Shown here piece after piece: positions 1 through 10,082 of a stretch of 64,000 nt of DNA. Every line of letters begins with the position of its first letter. The stretch's first letter is position 1. The notes under the pieces are model-generated. The model was not told the origin of the DNA and did not search any database. It saw only the letters and a list, made by a program, of their open reading frames with translations. The translations under genes and the position numbers were made by a program. This DNA is from Rhynochetos jubatus (taxonomy: Eukaryota > Chordata > Aves > Eurypygiformes > Rhynochetidae), in the NCBI GenBank assembly GCA_027574665.1, contig CM050656.1:2293001-2357000 (forward strand), written 5' to 3'.

Positions 1-204
1 CAGGGACACCCTCCACTAGCCCAGGTTGCTCCAAGCCTCATCCAGCCTGGCCTTGGACACTGCCAGGGATGGGGCATCCACAGCTTCCCTGGGCAACCTG
101 TCCCAGTGTCCCCCACCCTCTGCAGGAAGAATTCCTTCCTGATGTTCCATCTCCATCTCCCTCTTTCAGTTTACACCCCTAACCCCTTGTCCTGTCACTA
201 CAGG
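1..204 (-). mobile_element. CR1: CR1 retrotransposon 3' fragment, cut by the window edge
   Basis: On the minus strand this reads as the 3' untranslated part of an avian CR1 LINE. It opens at CCTGTAGTGACAGGACAAGG (204 downward), passes through the GAATTCTTCC segment and the AGGTTGCCCAGGGAAGCTG segment, and leaves the window inside the GGGCTAGTGGAGGGTGTCCC segment. The last 60-75 bases and the terminal octamer repeat lie outside the window. The same text recurs at 4915, 12263, 29630, 46108, 49243, 56259, 60441 and 63757. It is 5'-truncated, as nearly all CR1 copies are, and has no coding capacity. Confidence 0.93.
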
Positions 205-1499
205 ACTTACAATACGGGTTTGTAGTAACTGTTAAGGTTGAGTGAGGAATGTGGATGCCATAGCAATGCCAAGAGGGTTTGTCTTCAATGAATATGGCTT
301 TTCTTGGGTTTGTATCAGTAGAAAGTTTTACTTTCCTTGGTCTGTACCCTAATTCACTGGTAAAGAAAACATGAGAGGAAATCACGAGTGAAAAAAGTTT
401 CGGAAAACTTTCAAGCTAGGTAAATACTCCTGCGTGTTTATTAATCGTATTTGCAGGTGGGAGCAAAGCCCAGCAATGACCAGTCTTTTCAAACATCTTC
501 GAAAAATACCCGGTTTTAACTACGTTGATTCTGTGTTGGGGGAGTGTCCAGACTTAGCAAAGGAGATTCAGTCACAAGCCCTTCGCCATCGATCTGCCGG
601 TTTTCTGCGCTGACATTTGATGACTGTCAGTTGCTCGTCATTGTAAGAGTAGTGGTGGAGGGAAAAGTGGTAGTCTGATGAGGGGAAAGCAACCATTATG
701 TCAAGAAAATGTTTGAAATTCTGCAATTTAATTATTGCCTTCTACTGTGAAAGGCACAGGTGGGAGTCATTGACTCAAAAATAACCCCCCAAAAAATAAC
801 CGCCCTAAACCAACCTCCTCTTCGTTTCTGGTTCGAAAACAGATAATAGTGAAATTACAGTATTCAGTGATGTTAGAAATGAGAAAATTGCACAAGAAGA
901 AAAAGATTGACCAGAGTATTCTTCTTCTCAGGAAGGACAACCAGGTCACAGAAAAGGGGATATCTTTGGAAATTCAGATGAAGGTTTAAAATTGCATACA
1001 GGAGTCGAGATGAAAGCAAATATTGTGGGGGAAAAAAACTACTGAGGAGATTTCTGCTTGAATAAGGTTTACTTACCAGTACTCGAAATCCATTATTTGG
1101 TTATTAAGCTCGGTAGTGTTTTGGCGACATGAAAAATTCAAGCTTTGTATTTGTAAATGGGGGAAAATAGTATGTAGAGCCGGCTTTAAATGACACCTCT
1201 CGGGCAGAAAGGTTCAAAGACCTCTGCTAGAGCTGAGAGATTACCGAGTATCCGTACAGCCGGGAATATCGCTTCCTTGTTCTTTGTGGCATGAAACAGG
1301 GACTTTGAAAAACTACCAAATAAAAGCACAGCTCGGAGTCAGCCAAGGAGCCTTCGCAAGTGCTGAGTAACTTTTTTAATAAACAAAGGCCATTAAAATA
1401 TAACGAGGAACCGAGGGTTGTGTACCAGTACATCCCAGTAGCAACCAGTACGTTGCTAAATGCTGAGCAATTGCTTGCTGCAAATTGACCTTCGATTCC

Positions 1500-1695
1500 T
1501 GCCTTTGCCGTTAGCACAGGACCCAGCTGCGGACCCCTCGCTCTCCTGGCAGCATCCCCCCGAGCCGGCTGGATGCGGGCGTTCACCCCTGGACACTGGC
1601 TCAGCCCGGGGGGCTCAGAGCGGGAAGGGAGGTGGCGGCGCTTGGGCTGTTCCCCGCGAGCTGTTGTATCAGCGGGGAGAGGCGAGAGCGATGCT
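1500..1695. promoter_or_regulatory. CpG-rich segment (possible small CpG island)
   Basis: By hand count there are about 16 CpG dinucleotides in roughly 190 bases at about 64% GC. That is near the number expected without CpG depletion and well above the AT-rich DNA around it. In vertebrates such density usually marks DNA unmethylated in the germ line, often a promoter or enhancer. Just downstream is a half CRE (GACGTCA near 1729), and 0.7 kb further a complete CRE. No exon or transcript start is visible, so promoter function is only inferred. Confidence 0.35.
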
Positions 1696-2422
1696 TTATG
1701 CAGCATTGTTGTAACCATGACACTAAGGACGTCATCCCGTGAAAATAGCAGTTGGAACATTTGTGGAACAAAGCTGAAGCGGCTCCGCTTTTCCGTGCGA
1801 GGGTCCTCAGCAGAGCGATACCATATGCATGCTGTTCATTTACATATAGATTAACTATCCCCTCTCAGCTACTTTCCGGCTTTTTAAAAAACATGCTAAG
1901 AATTAAGATTGGAATTGCAAACCAATCCTCAGGCTCGAGGAATCGTTTTAGTTTTCAGAAAGGGGATTCTTTGACTTGCCAGGAAACACTGTGCACGAGC
2001 CGGCTCCTCCGCTGGCCGGCCGGTGGCTGCAGGGGGGTGGCGGGATGGGGACCGGGCGGGTTTCTTCTGAGCGTTGCTTTGAGTGGCAACTCTGCTGGTT
2101 CAACAGCGTGGCACTTACTTGGTCCTACCCTCCACTGAACAAACCTGATGAAAGCCAGAGCTGGCTGTGCCTAACATAGAGCGAGTAGGAATTTCCATTA
2201 AAGCGGTTTTTATGGCCGTGTTGAACCCAGAACGAAGCTGTAAATAAAAACACTGGGGAAGGGAGGGCAGCAGATGTAAAAACAGCCTAAAGGTAAAAAG
2301 AAAAAGGGATGAAGTAATGCCAATGAAGAGGGAAACGCGTTGAGGGGAAGGACAAAAGGGATGGAGGCTGGAGGAGGAGCGGGGAGGGAGGGAGACAAAG
2401 CAGGGCAGGGGGTCAGCGGGGT

Positions 2423-2430
2423 TGACGTCA
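2423..2430. promoter_or_regulatory. Full CRE palindrome (CREB/ATF-type site)
   Basis: An exact TGACGTCA octamer followed directly by CGCG, inside GC-rich DNA. This is the consensus cAMP-response element bound by CREB/ATF bZIP dimers, and functional sites usually lie in CpG-rich proximal promoters. The CpG setting fits, but no gene start is visible nearby. One 8-mer match is expected by chance about once per 64 kb, so the support is the context rather than the match. Confidence 0.35.
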
Positions 2431-4743
2431 CGCGCCAGCACCGGCTGCAGCTGCCTGCACCGGGCTCGGGTGATGCTGGCCGGCCAACCCCCCGCTTCCC
2501 CCGTCTCAGGGTTTTGTACCGCAGCAGGATTTCTGCACAGCCTTGTGTCTAAAGGCTGGGAAGGGGGTGGAAACGCTAAGCTCTGAAAGAGCTTCCAAAG
2601 GCCTGGTCGAGTGTGAGTTGGCAAGAGACACGCGCGTGAAATGCCTCTGCTGTGGGAAAGTGGGGCACGGCGCTCTGCGGGTGCTGCCGGCGCCTGTCGA
2701 GGCGGAGCAGGGCAGAAGGCACGCTCCCCCTCCTCTTCCCTGGCCTCCTCCATGCCACGGCTGTGGGATTTTCCACTTGGGAGAGTCTAAGGGAGAGTTC
2801 GGAGAGTGCGTCTGAGGGCTGTCATGCGTGTTGGCGTGTTAGAGTTCGTCACAAGAACACTCGCAATTGAATTTTTGTGGGGTTTTTTTGTTTGTTCGTA
2901 CTGAGACCTGTCAGTTCTGTTTCAGTTTTCCCTGGAATGGTATGAAAACAGCACGGGATTAGAAGGAAATCGTCACATTTGTAATGCTAGAAAAGTAAAT
3001 CCTTCTTCGTTTGTAATGGAGTTGTTTGAGAGGTGGTCAGATGCAACAAGGCATGAGAAAGAAAGGTAAATCCTTACAAGGGGATGCCAGGTACGCTTCC
3101 AGGCCGCTACCTCCCTGGAGGTTTGCAGGATCTGCACCCTCTTGCAAGGAATGTTTTTTTTCCCATGGGAACAAAAAGCTTACTGATAACTAACAAAATC
3201 AGTAAACAGGAAGATTAATTGCTATTTGGGACATTTGACCTCCTTTTCAAAAAGAATGAGTTAGTTACGTTCACAGATAAATATTAATTGGGATCTTTTC
3301 TGCTTTAAGTAAATTGTCAGATAGTGGCGATGTTAAGCATCTTTGTCTCTGGTATGTGGAGACGGGAAATTGAGCTTCGAGTTGTCAGTAGTTTTCAGAC
3401 TTCTTTTGTACTGTTGTGAGAAATTGAGGAAAATTTTTCTTGACTTCAGGGAATAAGTTCAGCAGAAATGTTAAAAAATTAAGTTTTCTTTTAACTCCTG
3501 TGGGCTTTTCAAGCCTAGAAACTGGATATCACTCTCCTATTAAATATTCAGGGTTGTGTAATGATTTGCACGCTCCCTTTTAAGCTAAAGGTGCGTTTTC
3601 TTCCGCTGACTGTATGTTGAGAAAGTGCAGGAAGTCATGCCTGGAGTTCCATACCATGTTCCACGAGGCTGCTTCGCATGCGGTTCTCCCAGCTGAAAGA
3701 AGCATTTGGCTAAGTTTTTCCCACTTGAGGGCTTCCATATCGTCTCCAACAGTTCAAAGCCCCTCTCGCTGCCTCTTCATTGAGTGATAGGTCTGACTCA
3801 TCTTCAGCTTCAGCTTACTCATACTTAATATTGTAACAGCCTTCAAAGGAAGGAGATCTAGAAAAACTTTTCACTCCTGGCAACACCCACAACAAAGACT
3901 TCAGCCAATATATGCAACACAAAATAATTGACATTAAAGGAATCGAAATTTTCTTTGGCAAAAGACATTTCAACCGGAGAAGAAAGGGAAGTCCCTTAAG
4001 TAGCAGCACAACCAAGACAGCATCGCCAGAAACAGCCCATCATCTGCATCAAAGGCACTGCCGGTGCCCGTGCTGTGTGTGCTTGCGTCAAAGTTGCCTC
4101 TATCCATAAATAATCTTCGCTAGAAATCGTTGATGAGTTTTCCATCAACTCCCTCACGCTCTGCAAAATCCTGAAGGTGATGTTCGGAGTGAACTGCAGG
4201 AAGAGAAGACAGAAGGGATGAGCTCACCGAGCACCTTTCCAAAGAGCAAAATAAGTGGCTGTAGCACCGATTCTGTCCTGTGGGTCTCCTAATGCATCCT
4301 GGCATTTCTGTTGCGTATTAGGAGGCAATTACTTCCAGTCCTGTTGCAACTCGGCAGGAGACTGTTAGAGTGAGGAACATCCTTGGTGCAGCTTGAATGT
4401 GTTTGAGGTCCTTGTGTTGAGCTGCAGGACATGAAGTGGCAGAAGTGCCTTGATCACTTCTTGGTCATCAGCATGGGAAACAAGTCCAAACGGCAGGAGT
4501 TTCCTGAGCTGCCAGCATTGGCTGGCTGTATCTAGATTAGATAGGGTATTTAATAAAGGTAGCAGTTCTTCATATTTACCTTTTAGATCAAAATTTGAGT
4601 TGGAAGTTTCTCTTATTTTCCATTAATGTTGTGTATTTCCAGTCTAGGTTTTCAGCTAGGACAATCTCTTCACTAAAATATAACGTATATTTTAGGATGT
4701 CGAGCATTTCCCATGCCTTGAGGCATGGCAGCGAAGTCTTCAT

Positions 4744-4794
4744 CTTACTCTACACCTTACTCTACACCCTACTCATCTTCACCTTACTCTACAC
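4744..4794. repeat. Short tandem repeat, 12-bp unit
   Basis: The 12-mer CTTACTCTACAC occurs exactly at 4744-4755, 4756-4767 and 4783-4794. A degenerate 15-base copy fills 4768-4782. The unit is a multiple of three, so a plus-strand open frame across it reads as a repeated Leu-Tyr-Thr peptide (4595-4843, 82 aa). I treat that as a by-product of the repeat, not a gene. Confidence 0.8.
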
Positions 4795-4858
4795 GATGCA
4801 CTGTCATGCACTATTGTGCTGTCCATTTTCACACAAAAGCTGATTTTCCAGTAAGATA

Positions 4859-4903
4859 AGTATTTATTACTAAATACTTTCAATATTTTATTTATTACTA
4901 AAT
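4859..4903. repeat. AT-rich hairpin plus 15-bp direct repeat beside a CR1
   Basis: Arms AGTATTTA (4859-4866) and TAAATACT (4871-4878) are perfect inverses around a TTAC loop. The 15-mer TATTTATTACTAAAT overlapping this hairpin at 4861-4875 is repeated exactly at 4889-4903. The second copy ends 11 bases before the CR1 begins at about 4915. This may be a local duplication. Confidence 0.7.
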
Positions 4904-4914
4904 CAATACAAGAA

Positions 4915-5227
4915 TGCTGGGGGGGTGGGGGGGTGGTGTTCTTTCTACAAGGGCAGGGAGTGACAGGACAAGGGGTAACGGGTTTAAACTGAAAGAGGGG
5001 AGATTGAGATTAGATATCAGGAAGGAATTCTTCCTGGAGAGGGTGGGGGGCACTGGGACAGGTTGCCCAGGGAAGCTGTGGATGCCCCATCCCTGGCAGT
5101 GTCCAAGGCCAGGCTGGATGAGGCTTGGAGCAACCTGGGCTAGTGGAGGGTGTCCCTGCCCATGGCAGGGGTGGGACTGGGTGGGCTTTAAGGTCCCTTC
5201 CAACCCAAACCACACCATGATTCTCTG
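4915..5227 (+). mobile_element. CR1: CR1 retrotransposon 3' end
   Basis: A plus-strand CR1 3' terminus of about 313 bases. It starts in the GCTGGGG-rich junction before the ACAAGGGC segment, which here has expanded into a G-rich run. It continues through GACAGGACAAGGGGTAAC and GGAAGGAATTCTTCCTGG, the long 3' UTR shared with the other copies, and ends at CCATGATTCTCTGA. The 3' end is complete except that the second octamer is altered. ORF2 is missing through 5' truncation. Open frames on both strands of this copy (104 and 106 aa) are not genes. Confidence 0.95.
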
Positions 5228-8200
5228 ACGCTATTATACGTGCATATTCAGCTGTGTGCCCTTTTACATCAGTTCTTAGGTTACTGACAGCCATGCAGCG
5301 ATGAAAACTTGTGGTCTATGCATTCAGCCCTATTTCTCCTCATATTTCTGTAATGTACAGCTTTAAAAAATGAGCTATATTTATTCAGATTATTTCCCAA
5401 GGATATGTTGAAGTGCGATTTATATTACTCCATCTGCTACCTGAGGAGGAGGAAGAGAAATGCTCTTTAATAACAAGAACTTTGAGAAGACAAGCATATG
5501 TAGTTCAGAATTTGGTTGGTGGGGGTTTTTTTTAATAATTTCAGGCTATCAAACGGTTCTCAGTAAAATTGCACGGCGAACATTGCTCTAATTGAACCTG
5601 AGCAAGATAACATTAATATAAAACCGGGCATACTGAAATAGCTTGCAGCGTAGACTCCGCCAGTGAAGTGGAGTTCTACAGGAGTTTTTCCCTCTTAAAT
5701 AAACAATTTAAGATAAAAGACCATACAATTTCTGGGCTGGCTTTTAAAGTGTGACATTACTGGATAAATTTGTAAACATGGAACAACTGGGGGCTTCCAA
5801 CATGGTTACAAAGCCATCACACTGGGCTGTTTTCATTGCATTTTGAAGCAGATGTGATCGTGTCCAACTATACCGAGTATTTTTGCTGCTACAGAACAGA
5901 CCCTTTGGGTATTTTCCTTTGCCATTCGTAGCTCTAGTTTTTCCCTGGCTTCCACCTTTCAACAAAAGTCACCTTTGGATGACAGGTCGCATACGGCAAA
6001 GCTGCATCTCCACCCCCTCGTGCTGTCTCCTCTCCCATCTGGAGCAGGGTCCCAATTTTCTCATTGAAGAAACAGTGCTTTCTGCTAAGAAGTTTCCAGA
6101 TTTTGGCTCTCCTTTTCTGGATTTTATGCAGGAATTTCTGGGTTTCTTTGAAGCTTTTACAACAAACTCTTCTGCATTGTTTATTTTTTAATCAAGAGTT
6201 AATTTTAATTTAGATGTTAAGAATTAAAGAATTTTGGAATTAAATTATACCAGCAAGCGATGCCTGCATGTTCCTTTAGCCCTGTGACGTGGAGGGGTCT
6301 GTAAACATTTAAGGGACAATTTTGCTGCCGTGACAGATGTCCCTTTGACATCGGTGGGAGCAGGATCAGGCCTGTAGCAGGGTAAGCTGGGACTCCTTCA
6401 GTGCACTCTCTGTTCCAATATAGGAAATACCACAACGCTGTCACCACAGTATTAAATAATGCATTTTACATATTTAATCTGGTCAAACCTGCGTTTTTAA
6501 GGATTCACGGACTCTGTATCCTGACCCTTGGGCAGTAAAAGAACTGAACTTCAAGGTTTTGTTCTAATTCCTAGAGTCTTTAAATGACTTTTGAAAAGAG
6601 CTTTGCCATAAATAATTCAAGTGCTAGAATATACTTGATTAAATACGGATTTTGTGTTTTCGTAATCTATGTGAAATACGGGTTTTCACTGCTTTGCTAT
6701 ATGTAGCATTTTTACAAACTCCCTACGTTTCTGGAAAAGCTTCTAGTTGCCAGCCGTGGGGCTTGGCAGTTTCCCTCTTTGTGCTTGTGAGATGAAGAGT
6801 TCCTTCCCAAAGAAGTCAGCAGAGTAGAAGGCTAGTAGGCAGGTGGGTAGTTTTTTAATGTGAGTAACTCAATATGTACATGTATATCAACGTATATGTA
6901 TGTGGGCTTACATGTAACAAATACAGAGCTGGCAAGCAAGTCAAATATTTCAACTCTGCACCAACACCAGGTTTCAGGAAAATGGTTCTCAGTCACAGAA
7001 GCACTTGAGAAAACGTGTCGTGTACCGTTTTTAGTATGTTGTCTCAAGAAAGTGTCTCATCAAATGCGCGTGAAGCTCGTCACGAAAAGGGCTGACGATT
7101 TTCCTTCTGCCCGCAGTTGGTTTTGGTCCGAATGTTGTGTTCTGCACATCGCAGGAAGAGATCAGAAGGGTCAGCCCTTCCAGCAGGCTACACCGTACCG
7201 CGGCGCTGGCTGATGTATTGGACTTGGCAGCTCCGTGTCTTCAGGGGTTCTTGGTAACTTCGTTGTTGAAGCAGGTGACCTGTTGTTAAAGCAGAATTAG
7301 CCTTTTGCGTGCCTTCAGGATTTTCCCCCTGCAGTTTCCCTCGCCTGTGCATTTTTACAGATTAGCTCTTGATTTAAACCATTCATCATCATTTTAAAGC
7401 GATGTAAGATGCAAAGCAACCTGCTCCCAGCTTGGTCCACCGAGTGTATCAGTGGACCGTCCTGCCGACACTTGGGGAGGTGGCACGGGGGGCTCGTGTG
7501 GCTCATGCCGAAGTGTTATTGACTTTCCTCTAACATGCTGTAGTCAGAGCCAGGCTGGGATCTGTGGGCAGTTTGTGGTTCAGAGAGGACTTGAACGCTG
7601 TCTGAGTGCTCCCTCCCATCCCTCCGCGCTCTGGCTGACAACTGAGAGCTGCCGGCGCCGCCGTCGGAGATGCCAGCAGGTAATCCCCAGCGTGAGCTCC
7701 GGTTAGCGCAGGGCTCAACCCGGCGGGCTAGTTTGGGGAATTTTGTGTAATGAGCACTTCGCATAAAGAGGTCCTTTCTGCCCTTCTCCCTGCCACGTAC
7801 GCTTTGTTTCTTCTTTTTAAAAAAAAGAATTAAACTTCCCTTCTCAGGCTGGGGTTTCGGCGCCGTCCTTCCCTAGCAGCGACGGGCCGTTGCCCTTGCG
7901 AACGCAGAGCCAACACGCACTAACAGCGGTAAGCTTTGGCTGGCGGCTGCTTTATTCTGGCTTCGCTCGCACAAGTACCGCGGGCCTGACGCGCAGCTAG
8001 AGCCGTGAGCTCAGCCGAGTGCCCCATCTCCCACTCCTCCAGGTGTTTTAACCAGAAAATAGGTTTGTCTGGCCCCTTTGTTTGTAGAGAAGGATCCAGC
8101 CAACCTGGAGTTGCAGAGCTGCTGCGTTTTGGTGGCAGGGGTTTGTGAAGCGAGCGCTGACAGTTCGCAGTGCCATGGGAACAGCGCTCGTATAATGCTT

Positions 8201-9824
8201 TTTAATGCACTGTAATCAAGCACATAATCAACATAATTAATTTCTATACTGTTGCTCTCCTTGGTTCACATGGAAAGCTATCAGAAATTGCTAAATTGGC
8301 CCTAATTTGGGGGGAGTATTTTCCTTAAGTATTCCAAGTAATTTCCTTTTTAGCTAGCTGCTAATTGCTAATCTTTATATGGATGAAATTTGTTTTACCT
8401 GATGTTACCTTCACACTGCTGCTTTGAGATTTAACTAAGTGGAAATACAATTTTGGGAGTGATGTCTCTTTCTTTGCCGAACTTTCAACCCAGAAACTAA
8501 TTTTTCTGGGGCTCTGTCTTTACGTGGCTGTGTTGGAGGGTCTTTTTGCTGTTAACTGGAGCTGCAGCTCTGAGCCGTGTGAAGCATGAAGTTTGCGTTG
8601 TCACTTTATTTTATTGTTTGGCTCGGTTGAATGACAGCGAGCATTTAAATGATCATTTCTGGAAGTTAATCACTCGGGGCTGTCCTCTGGGGTGCCCCAT
8701 GGGCAATACCCAGCATTTTTGTTTGGCACCTGGATCAGTGGGTTGGACGTGGGTCCAGTGTGGAAATGAAACCCTCCTTCCCCCGCCCCCAACTCTGATT
8801 ATTTTGTCACTAGTGGTTTGTCCTTTGCCATTTCTTTTGTCCTGGCCTGTCCTCGTTCTTGTCCCTGTCCACGTCAGCAGGGTGCCGGGGTAAGAGGGGT
8901 GCAGAAGGGTGGCGGTGATGCCCAGAGCCTCGTGCTCTTCCTTCACGCCATGCGAAATCATGCGTGAACTCGGCTGCACAGGATTGAGCCCAGCACTGGG
9001 CAGGACCGTCTATACACCCTCATCCTCGGGTTCCCTATGAAACTTCACCTAAACCGTGAACTCACGCTGGGTTCATTAAGCACAAATTTTTAAATTCTTT
9101 TCACCAAGACAAAGGTGTGTGTTCCGCTGTCACTGTTGCAGACACAGCCTGTGTTTCCCAAGTTGTTTTGGTTTTGCTTTTATACATTCGGTTTATACTG
9201 AAAAGGGGGATTATTATAGTTGCAATTACCATGGAAACAATTACCATAAAGTATTGATCGACCAAGATAGATTAGTAAGCACAAAAGGATAGAGGTTGTC
9301 TCTATGGAAACATGGACATTTAGAGCTATTTTTTTTCCTTAAGAAAATAACTATTGTTTCTTTCCCTTGAGCAAGTTTCTAGTCCAGTTCAAAATCACTT
9401 TGTAGTTTTTATTAAAATTGCTTATGTAATCAATATGTTTTAATATTCATTTTCTTTTTATCTCAAGATAATCTCTGAAATAGCACTTTTTAAAAAAAAA
9501 AAAAAAGAGGACTTGGATCATTTGTAGGGCATTTTTTCATATTAAAAAGTAGCTGAACTGTATCGTTAATTGTTCGTAAAAACCAGGTCGACAGAACAGG
9601 TCATTTGCTTCTTCAAATTAGCACTTAGCAGGGCTTTGTGATTAACAAAGGAGTAACTGGGCTGTTAGTGCTCGGAGTGGCGCGGGGAGCTGGGCGTTGG
9701 GTAATGCTTTGTGGCGTTGGTCGTTCCGGCTCTGCTGCTGGATCCAGGTGAGCGTTTGGATCCAGTTCACCTACAAAACGGAATCCAAATGCTTCGTCGC
9801 TCGGAAGCACACCCTCCTCTTTTT
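5228..9824. other. Unique noncoding DNA, AT-rich to neutral
   Basis: No exon, RNA gene or repeat family is recognised in these 4.6 kb. Open frames reach about 117 aa (6860-7213, plus) and have no known domain. Notable points are a 13-bp direct repeat around CAGGTGACCTG (7262-7294), a GC-rich patch with overlapping frames at 7440-7720, and AT-rich blocks at 8205-8405 and 9085-9300 with clustered TAAT/ATTA motifs that resemble vertebrate conserved noncoding elements. An A15 tract lies at 9492-9506. Confidence 0.55.
9492..9506. repeat. A15 homopolymer
   Basis: Fifteen consecutive A residues after TTTTT, the longest A run in the window. No recognisable retroposed sequence precedes it, so it is taken as a simple tract and not a poly(A) tail. 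Confidence 0.85.
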
Positions 9825-10082
9825 CATAGAATCACGGAACCGTTCGGGTTGGAAAAGCCCTTTAAGCCCACCCAGCCCAACCGTTACCCCAGCACTGCCC
9901 AGCCCACCACTGACCCATGGCCCTCAGCGCCTCGTCCACACGGCGCTGAAACCCCTCCCAGGATGGTGACTCCCCCCTCCCTGGGCAGCCCCTTCCAATG
10001 CCTGACAGCCCTTTCCGGGAAGACATTGTCCCCAATATCCCATCTAACCCTCCCCTGGCACAGCTTGAGGCCGTTTCCTCTT
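9825..10082 (-). mobile_element. CR1: CR1 3' end, second subtype
   Basis: On the plus strand it opens with CATAGAATCACGGAACCG, the reverse of a CR1 terminal octamer. It continues through AACCGTTACCCCAGCACTG, the GGATGGTGACTCCCCCCTCC segment and CCAATGCCTGACAGCCC, and ends at GAGGCCGTTTCCTCTT. This internal sequence differs from the most abundant type here and matches the copies at 32798-33552 and 54975-55628, so it is a distinct CR1 subfamily. The element is 5'-truncated. Frames of 90, 98 and 170 aa overlapping it are repeat artefacts. Confidence 0.92.

Larger units (their letters stand above)
205..4743. other. Unique noncoding DNA with a GC-rich, CRE-bearing segment
   Basis: No exon or repeat family is recognised here. 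From 205 to about 1450 and from 2850 to 4740 the DNA is AT-rich to neutral, with stops in every frame. From about 1490 to 2750 it is GC-rich and CpG-dense, with overlapping open frames on both strands (177 aa at 1227-1760 and 212 aa at 2115-2753, both minus). These have no recognisable domain and are attributed to low stop density. The CpG block and the CRE palindrome are listed separately. Confidence 0.6.

Noticed and set aside
2115-2753. 212-aa minus frame
   Set aside because: Pro/Ser/Leu-rich low-complexity translation of GC-rich and pyrimidine-rich DNA; other frames overlap it.
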